Program-made: the position numbers and the translations under genes
The notes under the pieces: model-generated
What the model was told of the DNA's origin: nothing
Database searches by the model: none
Seen by the model: only the letters and a program-made list of their open reading frames with translations
NCBI GenBank assembly: GCA_012295275.1
Contig: CM022673.1
Coordinates: 19,273,810-19,335,809 of the forward strand
Length of the DNA stretch: 62,000 nucleotides
Origin: Chrysomallon squamiferum
Taxonomy: Eukaryota > Mollusca > Gastropoda > Neomphalida > Peltospiridae
Reading direction: 5' to 3'
Shown here: piece by piece, positions 1-11,954 of the stretch
How the letters are laid out: every line of letters begins with the position of its first letter
Position numbering within the stretch: the stretch's first letter is position 1

Positions 1-94
1 GAAAACTGGCGTGAGCAATTAAGGCCAATTTAGATCATGAAGAACAGAGGGGGCGATTAACGAGATTAACTTTAATGAGCATTAAAGAGCAGAG

Positions 95-330
95 GTGAGC
101 CCGAATAGAGATTGCAAGAAAATTAAGAGGAGATGAAGAAGCTGTTGACGCAACATCACAGAAAATAGCTTCCAAGCTCAGTATGTTTGAGGGCATCAAA
201 TCCAGTTTGTACAGACAGAGAGCGAAAAAGGTCCCCAAATCAAGGATGTCCCGCCGCACCGAAGAAGACAAGCACAAGCCCTTCCAGCTGGGATTGGAGT
301 ACGTCACGTGTACCTCACGTGTACCCGGGA
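95..330 (+). mobile_element. Possible transposon-derived coding remnant
   Basis: An open plus-strand frame passes through this stretch, with the only ATG at 183. It carries a basic segment (KSSLYRQRAKKVPK) and looks richer in GC than its surroundings. The style recalls the small region upstream of the transposase in FLYWCH/MULE-type elements of invertebrates, but I cannot see a catalytic or zinc-finger motif. The frame is closed by stops on the right. The beginning is not resolved because the window opens just upstream. It may equally be an unrelated interspersed repeat. Confidence 0.2.
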
Positions 331-2164
331 CACGGCTTCCTGCTTGTCAGCTTGCAGTGGAGTGTTTTCTTGAACATTTCTTGTGTAGAGTGTGACTGAT
401 TGTCCTACTAATTGTGGACAAAATACAATTTAACAAAAGTACATCAGCTAAGGTGATGGGCCATCAATTAAGGTGACGGAACACCAATTAGTAAGGGTGA
501 GAAATAAAATGCCAGAAATGGAACAACTGGCGTGTCCAATTAAGATGTGTTATAATCTCACTGCCAGATTCGGGAATGCCAGAATCGGGAATAAACCTTG
601 GCAATTAGTAACTTTTAAGCATGACAAATATAAAATAAGCGGAATAATGTTAATTAAAGTCTACGGTTATTACGACGCAGTACATAGTTAAATGAACACA
701 GATAATGAGGAAGGAAACTCACTGCAGACACTACACGAGTTACTTTTTTCGGTTAACAGCACTTTCTCTCGAGCAAATTTAAAAATTAATTTGACAAATT
801 CTTCAAATGCTTAATTCCTAATTATTGCATTTCCGTAGATTTGTACGCACATTTGTCAGTGTGTTTGTGTATAAGTTACATTCAGTTCATTTCTTCCAAT
901 ATTTTTTACAGAACTAACATATATATAAAATCTCCATGTCATTTTGACTATCAAAGGGTAATTACACTTAGAATGGGATGTAATTAGCCTTTCATAATTA
1001 AAATGTGTCTCCAACAATCTGTATGATATGTACATAATTCTTGTGAAAACAGCAATTCCAAAAGAAAAATGTTAACGCTACCAAATGAATTCTAAAAGGT
1101 GCTAGTCTAGTTTGAAAAGCAGTTGAAGTGTTCCAGTCATTGTCACAGTAACTTATTACTTAAAAATATTACTGAAATAACTTTAATTTCATTACTGAAA
1201 TAACTTTAATTACATTACTGAAATAACTTTAATTACCATTTACTCGACGTGCAAAACGTTTTTGTTTTTTTCTGTTTAGTCATCTCGTATAATATCAGGA
1301 CAGGATTTTCAGCTATTTCTTGTAATGAGTCCAAATTTTCAGTTGTTATATGAAATAACTATTTTTCATAGCATTATCTTAAATGACTGAATATTTCAGC
1401 ATTACACGTAATGACTCGTATCACAAAGCATATTGTAGTATATATATATATATATATACGTGTAAATTCAAGTATTGTTTAATTCTCTTTTTCTGAGTGC
1501 CGTGTATATTGCGTTTTTGGGGTGTTTTTTTGGTATATGTGTAAGACAATATGACACGCAGTTAATCAATATAAGGCAATATATTATTTATGTATCTAAT
1601 ATTTTCAGAACCACATTCGTAATGGAACAATTTTTTTTATTTAATATGATTAATATGTTCTTGTAACTGATATTCTTTTAATAAATTGTCTTAATGTTTT
1701 CTGATTCAGTATTTTAATGACAACATGTGTGTAACTTTTCTAATGATATGGTTAGCTTATCTTTTAAAATACACCAAGGAGAAGGTTTTAACCATCGTTC
1801 AGGTTTTATTATTTTTAAAATATTGTCTTTAATACTTAAGTATCATCTCTTAGAAATGTCAACTGTTTTCACAACATAAATAACTGGATAAATATATTCT
1901 TCTTCGTATTAATTTTTAATATTATTTGTTTTATAAAATGAATCATTAACATGATTATCTTAACAAATACTAATCTTATATTTTGTGTTGGATAACAGAT
2001 AGAGAATACACTTTATCACTGAACGTAGTCATTCTTTGTATTTATTTTTTAGTCTCACAGTTGTCATACCAGTATTCGTGTTTTTACCCACAGATGGTGA
2101 AACGACCCCCTTATATCTAATGTCGGATGGCCATTTCCGTATTTTTACAGAGGATATATATGTC
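331..2164. other. Intergenic AT-rich stretch, no gene seen
   Basis: I see no coding region with splice support here. The stretch holds a tandem copy of an 11-base CACGTG-containing word just to its left (about 306-327), a threefold 23-base repeat at 1168-1236, a short TA run near 1440 and AT-rich sequence. The short open frames are what chance would give at this composition. Confidence 0.5.
1168..1236. repeat. Three tandem copies of a 23-base repeat
   Basis: The word ATTACTGAAATAACTTTAAT plus three bases occurs three times head to tail at 1168-1190, 1191-1213 and 1214-1236. Only one or two bases differ between copies. It is a minisatellite-like repeat in non-genic DNA with no visible function. 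Confidence 0.85.
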
Positions 2165-2565
2165 TCTACCCATTATATATGGCGTCTGCACCTACTGTGA
2201 CGGACAAGCAGCTGTGGTCGGACTACAGGATGCCGACATCGCAAATCTATGTCTCGCAGATGATTCCTAATGGTCTGATCAGACAAACTGTTGCTGTAAC
2301 ATTTCTGAGTTGATCACGAAGACGCCGTGCGGTCACAAAACGCTGCCATAACGCCGTCATCATCAGGAAACGGTCTTCTCGTGCTGTTGTTGATCGTGGT
2401 CTTTCAGAACGTGAGTGATTCTGAATAGAAGTAATCGTCCTCCACCTATTACAGAGTCTACCGATAACACCTTGGCTTACAATTAGACGGTGAGCCACAT
2501 ATCTTTGAGTGTAGACAACCAATGGCCCTTCCCCTCTCTTGCAAGCTGAGTTGTCGTCGAACCAT
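2165..2565 (-). mobile_element. Decayed Tc1-like transposase fragment
   Basis: The minus strand encodes pieces of a Tc1/mariner-superfamily transposase N-terminal region. From right to left these are an ERGRAIG start of the helix-turn-helix (frame beginning at the ATG ending at 2565), then GVIGRLCNRW, RPRSTTAREDR and FVTARRLRDQL in a second frame. A further piece, IRNHLRDIDLRCR, lies in a third frame near 2180-2270. In intact Tc1 elements these run in one frame, so at least two frameshifts are present. The DDE/DDD catalytic half is not seen and I found no terminal inverted repeats. It is a dead, truncated DNA transposon. Assignment rests on the characteristic order of motifs. Confidence 0.8.
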
Positions 2566-2909
2566 TTTCAAATTTAAAGTGATGGTGAAACGAAGGCGTT
2601 CATCTCTTTTATTGCTATCACTGGAATGCACATACAAATGGTGCACGAGGTGTCACAGTGAATCTATCGAGACAGGCTTTCAGTTTAGTCTGACTTTGTT
2701 ATTGCTTCAAATCCATGAAAAGGAAATCTTGATGAACTTAAAAAATGTCCTCAGTTAAGGGCAATGATTACATGCCCCATAATAATGTGACATCTTTAGT
2801 CCAAATGACAACACAAAGGTTAATATTCTAACCCTATTTGCCCTCAAAAACATACTTCAAAGAATTATCAGAAAGTTCCTTTTAACATTAACTTCTTTTG
2901 AGCAGTTTA

Positions 2910-2913
<4 letters not shown>

Positions 2914-2961
<48 letters not shown>
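2914..2961. repeat. (CA)n microsatellite
   Basis: Uninterrupted CA dinucleotide run of about 24 units in intergenic DNA. Confidence 0.97.
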
Positions 2962-2963
<2 letters not shown>

Positions 2964-3210
2964 GTATAACAAAATCGTAAGTATCATAAATGTATAATTA
3001 TGTATATTTAAAAAAAAATCCTGTTTGCTCTTCTTATAATATTCAACAAATATAAGTTTAAAAGTATTTTACTAAATTAGAATGCAATAATAATAAAAGA
3101 TATGTGGATATATATTTGAAAATATTATCATAAAGATATAAGTTGATGTTTATCTACAAAAAAAGTTTTTATTGTTTTTGGCACGCTTAGTAAGCTAACA
3201 AAATGAGAAT

Positions 3211-3258
3211 GCGTGCGCGCGCGCGCGTGTGTGTATGTGTGTGTGTGTGTGTGTGTGT
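3211..3258. repeat. (GC)n/(TG)n microsatellite
   Basis: A GC run passing into a TG run. Alternating purine-pyrimidine sequence of this kind can adopt Z-DNA. Confidence 0.95.
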
Positions 3259-6200
3259 AACGACATTTTAATTGCTGGATTGTTTCTCTACTGAAATTTT
3301 CTGACAAATATGCTGTAAGAGTCCGTTTTTTTTTCTTTCCTTCTTTTTAAAAAAGAATATTGTCATATTTGAGTTCATGTCTGTTTAGATAAGTACAGCA
3401 GTGAACTAAACTAAACTGAACCTTTATTTCTCTCAGGCCATATGAAAAACAACATAATACTACTGTTCATACAGTTTAACAAGGTCACAGAGTAATGCTA
3501 TTCACATAAGCATAGCTAAGAAAAACGAACTCTGGAAATTATTATAAATAACTAATTAGACTTTTTATATACAATATCACTACCATAAATCATATTTATA
3601 ATTTGTTTACAAAGGACAACAGTTATTTATTTATTTATTTACAGTTAAATAATTAGCGTAATTTATATGTATTTGGTTTGGATCGATAATACTACAGTCT
3701 AAAATGTTTAAAATATAGCATGTAAAAGTATAAAGTAATTCATCTTCGATATCGTTGCACAAAAAGTAGAGTTTGTCATGGTTTACTCATTCGTGTACCT
3801 ATTTCTTTTAGATGGCTGTAAGCAGATACTCTAAAACGTAACAGTTGACACCAATGTTTTTCACTGATAAAGATAAATATCATCATAATTAGTGTTCTGT
3901 ATTAAAAAAAAAAAAAAAATTCCATCTCCGTGTTTAATAAATGGTATGGTTATAACTTCTTTTACTACATAATTACTAATACTGTTGATACTACCGTGAC
4001 TGCTGGTGCTGCTGCTACTACTACTTCTATTTTACTGCTATTGCTGATGTTGTTTCTGCTGTTGTCTGCAACTACTACTATCACCACAAGAGACAAGATG
4101 TGTTCAAATTATATGCATTTAAATATCATTATAGGAAACAAACATATTTCTAGATATAATATAATATTCATGAATAACTTTACTTATAAGCATGTTATGT
4201 TATGGTATTTTGAAGCTAGAAAAACTGTCAAGTTTATCGATCAGTATAATATGTTTGGCATTAAATATTTCACAAGACTTGAAATATTTGATCGAACCAT
4301 TGAAGGAATAGTTAGGTTAAGAATCAATAAGCACTGTAATAGTATGATTGTTTGCTGAGCAACACGTGTCGGTGCGAATACCAGTTCTATCAGATTATTT
4401 TGTTTACTGCCTAGTTGTTTCTCTGCAATCAATTTAATTCAGCGAACAACATGTGTGGTCATTGATTTTAAAAATCGTTATTACCACATTGCTATAATAC
4501 AGATATAAAATAACATGTACTCCGTTTTGCTATGTGTTTATTTGCTATGTGTTTACTATAGCATTTTTGAAAACTGCAGTGATACAAAACTGAACAAAAA
4601 GTAGCGACGTTTTTTAAATCAGTTTATATTAACAAATATTAAAGTTTTAGCCACTTAATAGTAGTCTTTTAAAGTGGATTATTCCAATCAATGATTAAAA
4701 CCTTTTCCAATATTATGAAAACGTTCGTCATTCCGAATGAAAAATGGTTACGCTAAAGATTTACCAACCATATCGTATTAAAAATAAAAATAAAATTTAA
4801 AATTTGACGAGTCCTAAGGTTTTCTTTAAACTTATTTTCATAACTTGAACTTAATAGTAATACAATCCTTTCGATAATGTAACACATAGGACGGCCTGAA
4901 TAAATAAATAAATACTTATCCTCTACAAAATATTGACAGTATGAACAAATAAATTAAACTGGATATTAGATTATTTTTTAGGCTTTATAAAAAATACCGA
5001 TTTTTTTTCAAAACAAAATTAAACACAACAGGTATAATTTAATTATATATATATTTTAGAGAGTGGGCACGAAGCCCGTCATTAGTAAGAAATTTGATAC
5101 CTTTTTCCACTGAAATTCCACAGCGATAATATAAAAAATACGACAGTTCTAAACTGAAAAAGATTTTTTCTTAAACTGTGTAACCCCAGAATACCCCAGT
5201 GTTAGATAATTTATCTTAAAGCATAACAAAATGTATACTGTTTTATCGAAATCTCTGCTACGAGCGTTCTATAATCTTGAAATATTAATGAATGAATTTA
5301 AAAAAAAAACGAATGTTTTCTTGTCATTATTTCCCTGAGAACTTCATAACAAATGTTTGTTTTGAAGTGATTGTTATCAGGGAATCAATGTGAAATCACA
5401 AAAAATAAAATAAAAAACAACTACACACAAGGAAAGGAGGAGTTGTTGTATTTCTTTATATAATTATGTAGCACTTTTATTTATTAAATTACTAAAGTAT
5501 TTGCAGTTTGTAATTGGATGTTTTAATGTTTCAAAATAACAAAACTGTTAGGATAAAAACTTTATTTTGAATTATGTAATGATTCTTGAATGACTTCTAA
5601 TGCGTAGTGAATGAGTATTTGCGAATCTGATAATATCAAAGTTTAGACTAAAATTATAGAATCCAGTAACATTGTCCGTTTCTTTTGAAATGACTGTTGC
5701 TACTTCCGATTAAGTGTTTGAAAATAACTATACAGAAAAATATAATTTATATTCAAGAAATACGAAATCTGGTTTTCTAAAATATTTATTTGAAAAATCA
5801 CAGACAAGATCGACTGATGGCGATCTACTAGGTAACTTCACCATGCGTTTTATTAGTACGCATTCGCCAAAGCGTTGACGGATAGCAGATAGAAGATAGC
5901 GAGGGCGCTACAACGAACTACATTTATGTATATCTAAATAAAAACAGTTAGTGCTCAAGCATTTTGTGGGCTAGCGGTATACTGGTGGTAGTGTTATAAA
6001 GAGTTTTGACTGTGAAATTCCTTTGAATTATCATACTGACTTGTGGAAGGTGACTGAGGTATAGTTTGCATAAATTGAATTGCAGCAGGATGAGAATGCC
6101 TAGCTGAAGTTTCCCCAATACGTGGAATCTCCTCATTACCTAGGCATAGTTTTTGTAATTCCCTTTAATAATAATATATCCCAAAAGTTAAGTCAATAAA

Positions 6201-7655
6201 TATACAAATCCAGATATCTGCAAGTATCTTCCTCCCTTTTCACCCCTTATAACACAGAAGTGAACTGAAGTGAAAAAAGTGACGTGCTAATCAGAGCAAG
6301 CTATAGTGAAACATGCCTGCGACAGTCACGCTGTTTGACAAAGCCAGTGGGCGTGTCTGTAGCAGAAAAAGGTAACACTTGATCAAGGTCTGTAAAAATA
6401 CCAAATTCTAAAAATAATTAATATATTATTTCATTATAAGTTTCTAACAAACATTTTTTTCTCTAATACAAATGATAAACTGGACGGTTTAAAGAAACAA
6501 ACACCCATCTGATATATGTTCTGTGTATTAAATATATATCACTGTACACACGTATTCAGTATTTGGCCAAAATAGAATAAATTATTTGATGCATTTGCAT
6601 TTCTCATAAAGCAGCATAGTTCTTTGTATAGTTATCTAAATTGGTTTTTAATTCAAATAATCTAATCAGTTTATTTTTTATTTCAGCTCGAATTCGTACA
6701 ATGTCAGGAAAATAGCCATGCCATTGTGCAGCTCAGTCACCAAATTCCAACAACTTACTGACTTCTTCATCTGGTTAGTTTTAAGCATATGGGCTAAATT
6801 CAAATTTTTAAACGCCGAAACTAGCGATTTCACCCTAACATTGACGCGAACGTAATGACAGATTAATATTGTCACAAAACTTAGTATAAACATAATAAAA
6901 CACTGATTACTCAAACATGAACAAATAAACATTTATTAAAATCTGCCAGCATGACAATTAACAGAAACACAATAAGCAATTTAATATGTAATAAACTGGT
7001 AGAAGCTTCATAAACTATTACGGCAGAAATAAATAGTAGAAATTAAACAATATCCAAATAACCGATTTAGAATAGTTTTAATAAAAGGCTGAATAATATA
7101 GATAGTAAAACACGTCCATACTGAAAAGTAAATCCTGACTGTCGTTTTTATTTTCTAAGTATAAGTTTTATAAACAGTTTTAATTCGATTTTATTATGTT
7201 GATATATGTTTGCTTCGATATTATGTTTTTATGTTAGACTGCTTTCTTAATCTAACAGATTATTGTAAACCACAGATTATTGTAAGAAACATGACAGATG
7301 AATAACATTTATGAAATACAAAAGAAACTTTAGTTCTGTAGATTATGTCACCATTTATTAAAGTAATATACGATATTGCCGATTTAGGAAGGTTAGAAAT
7401 ATGATTTATTACTGTTATTCTAGATAATGTATTACAATTATTTAGTTTATGAACCAAATACACAAAATTACATTTGTAAACAATGTCGAATAACATTATT
7501 TTGTACATGTTCTAGCGCAACTAATATACTACTTTTATTCCACATAAAATACCTGAGTTATAGACACGACTATCGTTCTTATTCTCTAGGTACATTCCCC
7601 AGAATTAGCTCAAAAGCAAATTTAGAAGAAATAACAGAGAATACAAAGCTGTGTT

Positions 7656-7657
<2 letters not shown>

Positions 7658-7702
<45 letters not shown>
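7658..7702. repeat. (CA)n microsatellite
   Basis: Pure CA dinucleotide run in intergenic DNA. Confidence 0.97.
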
Positions 7703-7703
<1 letters not shown>

Positions 7704-9543
7704 TCAAATGCATTCTGTTCAATAAAATATACGTCCGTGCCTTAATGTATAAAAATCAAGTATTTATGACATTTTTGAATCGCACTAAAATTGAACACGA
7801 AATATCCTTCAACCTCAAAGGTGAATTCATTTTAATAAACCAAAGCCCGCACAATTAACATAAAATATTGTTATTCATTTTCATATTTTATAGTAGCTAA
7901 TTCCTTATTATATTTACCTACGAATCTAAACAAAAATATTCTTCCTTCCAAAAAATGAAGAAAAACGAAATAGCGTGTGAATGTATTTCTTATGGAATCA
8001 GCGAACTTTTAAAGAATGCTAAGCTAAAATTATTACTAAATATTTATAAAAACTGTATTGACCTATCTCTGGCAGAGAACCAGCGATATCACCCCAAATG
8101 TCCGTCTGAGCTGTTCTGAGCCAGATCCGTTATTAGGTTTTCATTGCTTAGATGGATTAATAACCGATATGCAAACAAACCATACTTTTATTGATTATAT
8201 TTTAGTTAGTCGATCCGAAATGTATTTATTAAGAGTTATGCAGCTAAAAGTAAAAGACTAAATTTATAACCATTTCAAATCAATTTAAGCAGCTGGAGAA
8301 AAAGAACTAACAATGAATACTAGCTAAGAACGCGAATTATAATAAATCATATTTTAACGTCCTCTTGAAAATCTAAACAATGGTAATAACTAATAAAAAG
8401 AAATAAATTCAGATGTCAACGTTTAGTATTTTGTTGACAAAAAGTAACTAAATACTGAAGACAAGTTTACTTAATACTGAAGTATTTACTGAATAAAACT
8501 AGATAACTTATTTGAAGAAATTAATCGGAATTCACGTATATCTCAGTAATATTATTACAATCTTTACGTAGAATTCTGTTTTTGTCCCCCACTAATTCTG
8601 CTGTTGTCGGACCATATATTTATTATTATGTATAACATGTCAGAAACTCTGTGATGAGAATATGTGCACCTAATCGTTTGTTGTTTTGAATTGTATGACT
8701 ATTGACAGATGTCTCTATTGGCAGGTTACCGAAATTACAATCGCCACACGAAGAGAAACTGTAATTATAAAAAATAATTTCCTTTTCTTTCTCTGCTCTG
8801 TAGGAATGCTTTCCGCTTGATTGCATATTGGTCTAGTCACAGTTTTAATGGGCCAAAATATCAGACTACAAATTTATCAGAATTGCAAGCAGTATTGCAA
8901 CAGGCGATGTCACAACGTCAAATCCAAAGTCTAGAACAGAAGGCTTATTAAAGCGGTCACCGGTGTCGTTGGGGTTACAGAATACTGAAATGTTTAAAGA
9001 TTTTCTAAAATAATGGACTTGTTCGAGCATGACAGCCATAAAATCATTTGTAAATGGTTTCAAACTAGCGCCATTCACATAATTAAGTTATATATATTTT
9101 CACTCAGATTCATTACCCTTGTGACATTATACATAAAATTAGTACAAAATTATGGCTTACCTTTAGCGGATCATGTGACATGCTGCATGTCTACAACAAA
9201 TATTTATTTATGTATGTATGTGAAAATGTTGCTGGTCACATAGCTTGAAATATACCATTGTGTTTTCTTTTATCATATCATTTTGTTTTGTCTGATATCA
9301 AATACCAGTCATGTAAATCTCTGAGATAGTATCCACGCAATTTTGTTATTGTAGTATTCATACGGAAATGATTTGATATTTTTGTTATTAAAGTTTCGAA
9401 TAACTATATATATATATATATAAATTACGATAAAATATATTTTTTTAAAGAACGAAATAAATAAAGAAAAATAATAATGCTTAAAAGCTATAAAATGTTA
9501 AAATCTCTACTATTAATATCTGTTTAGATATAAAACCTAACAA

Positions 9544-9544
<1 letters not shown>

Positions 9545-9629
<85 letters not shown>

Positions 9630-9665
9630 TAATAATAATAATAATAGCAATAATATTAATAATAA
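9545..9665. repeat. (AAT)n microsatellite
   Basis: About 40 AAT units with a few interruptions at the right end. It creates a false poly-isoleucine frame on the minus strand. Confidence 0.97.
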
Positions 9666-11728
9666 TGCTGATGATGCTGATAATGATGACAATATAACAT
9701 AATAAAATCATTAATACTAACAATATAACTTGACTTAAAGGAACGGTTCTTTCATTTCTGAAACATATTATTAAGATATAAAAATGTTTATATTGACTGT
9801 TATCATTCATAACTAAAATGATTTTATCCAATAAAGGAAGGAGTTCTAAATTTTCTTGTATGATCTAAAATGTATTGTAAAGTTATCATATAAAGCTACA
9901 TGTCATCTTTAACACTCTGACCAATAAAAAATAATTATATAAAGAACCACCCAAAAAATAAAAAATAAAATGAATACAAAATACAAAATAACAATAAAAT
10001 AAAATAAAACAAATAATAATAAACAAATAGCAATAAAAGAAACATAAAAAAACAACCTCGGACGCCCAAACTATGGCTTTTTCATATGCAGAGGAAATGA
10101 AATGATACTTAATTAAAAATAAAACAAAATACTGTAGAATTCATTTGTGGAGATTTCCATTTCCATATTGGGAGAAAGATTTTTATTTTCACTGACTGCG
10201 AATACTTCCACCAGATCTTTTTGTCCGTGGTGTTTGATGAAATTTATGAGACACTTAAAGAGAAACGGACACTATAATTTTAGTCTAAAGATTACTGTTT
10301 TTGTTAGTCAGTAAAATAAATAAAACATTTTGAAGCATGATTTGGCATTTGGCGACTTTTCAGAGTTCAGTTCATAAATCTCATAAAAGTGATTATTTTT
10401 CCTAATTCGTTAAAACATCATGTTTACCATAATAATAATGTTTGCGTTGCATATAACATTTTGTGTCATTTTAATATTATTGGCAGCTTGGGATAATTCC
10501 TGTAGAAAATTTCTTATATATTTATAAAAGCTTAAGGTTTATTATTATATTTATAGCGTAAATTATCTAATCTTTAAAACCCCTAAGTCATTTGAAATTG
10601 TATCATAAATAATCGACAGGAAATGGATAATAATTTTAAGCTATGAACGGATAAAAACGCTATTATTGCCAGCGTTTACATTTTATTTAATTTCTTTAGC
10701 TGTGACGCATATTTAAATTCTATCCTAACTTTACTATTGATTGAATCGAACAAGTTTGAATTTCATCGAGATAACATATTAATTAGTATGAAAAATAATG
10801 AAGTTGAATCATTCACAGTTAATGAATAATACCAACAAAATATATTATCAAGAGACATTATTATTTTAAAGACAATAAACTAATACTTTTATTTAAAACC
10901 CATGCTAGTCGTAAAGGCAAAAGTTAAATGTAATTGAGCAGCAGTTTTAACTTAACTATACTACAAAATTAAATTAAGCGTGCTAGTAGTGGGAAATTAC
11001 CATCTTTTCATCAAATTATGATAACTATATTATCTCTTTGTTTATTAACCCCTCCTCTGCGGCAGGAAGGAAACGGAAACTGATACAGTAATCCACTGCT
11101 GTGCTTGATATCTGTTATTTAGGGAGTAGGCGTTCGACACAGCCTGGGAATCTGGGTTCAACCTTCCCAAAGCACTGGTCGTTCCCCGATCACGTTTTAA
11201 ATATGATTAATGACTATATTACAGGGTATTTGGACAGAAAAGCTGGCAAAATTTGGGAAAGCAAAAACATTTGATACTAGTATTTTTAATCTGTGTAAGA
11301 TTTTGGGCAAATCAAACGCTATGATCCTTTAACCATGAGTCACCAAACGCCTATGTCTTTTAGCCTCTATGTCTTTCTCCGATGAATAAATCTTTCCTGA
11401 AAAAGTCTAATGTTTGAACAAAATTTGTCATATTCATGCTATGATCACGTGTCATCCCAATTCAAGAATATTCTTCAGTGATCAATTGGAATATGCTAGG
11501 TTTGCAGAAATGATCAAAACATACATTGTTCTAAATGCATCTGTTGCTTTCAAAGGCGGAGTTAGCTTGGCATTAGGGTATACTGCCCTATGAATTGAAT
11601 TCGATCTTTTCCATTTATGTTGTGAACATATGTCCAAAAGTCAATATGCGCGGCAGCTCCAAAAGTATTATCCAGTAGTGTTAAAGCAAGGCACGGCGTC
11701 ATTACTAAGAATATTGAAATCAGGAAGG

Positions 11729-11735
11729 TATATAA
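11729..11735 (+). promoter_or_regulatory. Putative TATA box of the giant gene
   Basis: TATATAA followed by GGC lies 143 bases before the start codon. A TATA box normally sits about 30 bases before transcription start, which would put the start near 11758-11765, in a locally GC-richer patch (CGCCGCACTGG). The 5' untranslated region would then be about 110 bases with no intron needed. TATA-like strings are common in AT-rich DNA. What favours this one is its GC-rich flank and its distance from a well-supported first exon. Confidence 0.5.
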
Positions 11736-11759
11736 GGCAGGCCGCAGACTAACTCGCCG

Positions 11760-11871
11760 CACTGGACTTCCAGAGTCAATTTACAAAGTTGTTCATCTTG
11801 TGAAATATTACGTTGTGAAATATTCTACCTGAAAACAGCTTCAGTAGAAAGCAGGACACAAGCGGCCCGTC
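11760..11871 (+). other. Putative 5' untranslated region
   Basis: This is the sequence between the expected transcription start and the ATG. An in-frame TAG at 11845-11847 stops any upward extension of the reading frame, which supports translation from 11872. The left boundary depends on the TATA box call and is approximate. Confidence 0.45.
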
Positions 11872-11954
11872 ATGGGGACGATGATCCGCTCTTTTTCTCC
11901 TATTCTTACATTATTCCTGTGGATCTTGATCTCAACCGAATGGACAAATGCGCA
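11872..11954 (+). CDS. Exon 1: signal peptide
   Basis: The exon encodes 27 residues and two bases of the next codon before a GTAAGT donor at 11955. The peptide has an Arg at position 6, a hydrophobic core [10 protein letters not shown] (11-20) and a small-residue stretch ending in TNA before Gln, a good signal-peptidase site. The ATG at 11872 has G at -3 and G at +4, and an in-frame stop lies 25 bases upstream. A second ATG three codons later is possible but has a weaker context. It fits secretion of the whole protein through the ER. Confidence 0.85.

Larger units (their letters stand above)
2566..11728. other. 9-kb intergenic region upstream of the gene
   Basis: I see no gene in this stretch. 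It contains microsatellites at 2914-2961 (CA), 3211-3258 (GC/TG), 7658-7702 (CA) and 9545-9665 (AAT), several TA runs, and A-rich tracts near 9950-10040. The longest open frame, 3930-4358 plus, is largely a translation of a CTG/CTA-rich patch followed by AT-rich sequence, and shows no domain, signal or splice support. Any distal enhancer of the gene starting at 11872 could lie here, but nothing in the sequence marks one. Confidence 0.5.

Noticed and set aside
3930-4358. 142-codon open frame on the plus strand
   Set aside because: The first part is a translation of a CTG/CTA-rich low-complexity patch and the rest is AT-rich. There is no domain, no promoter-like context and no splice partners.
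8866-9078. Minus-strand 70-codon frame of higher complexity
   Set aside because: It might be part of an interspersed element, but I recognise no motif and see no splice or promoter support.
9481-9831. Minus-strand frame rich in isoleucine that looks like a membrane protein
   Set aside because: It is the AAT microsatellite read in one frame.
11130-11180. tRNA-like stretch with a GGTTCAA box
   Set aside because: A B-box-like word is present, but I could not fold a cloverleaf or find a matching A box. A tRNA-derived SINE remnant is possible but unsupported.
11562-11762. Minus-strand 66-codon frame overlapping the promoter
   Set aside because: No motif or splice support, and it overlaps the TATA box and leader of the plus-strand gene.
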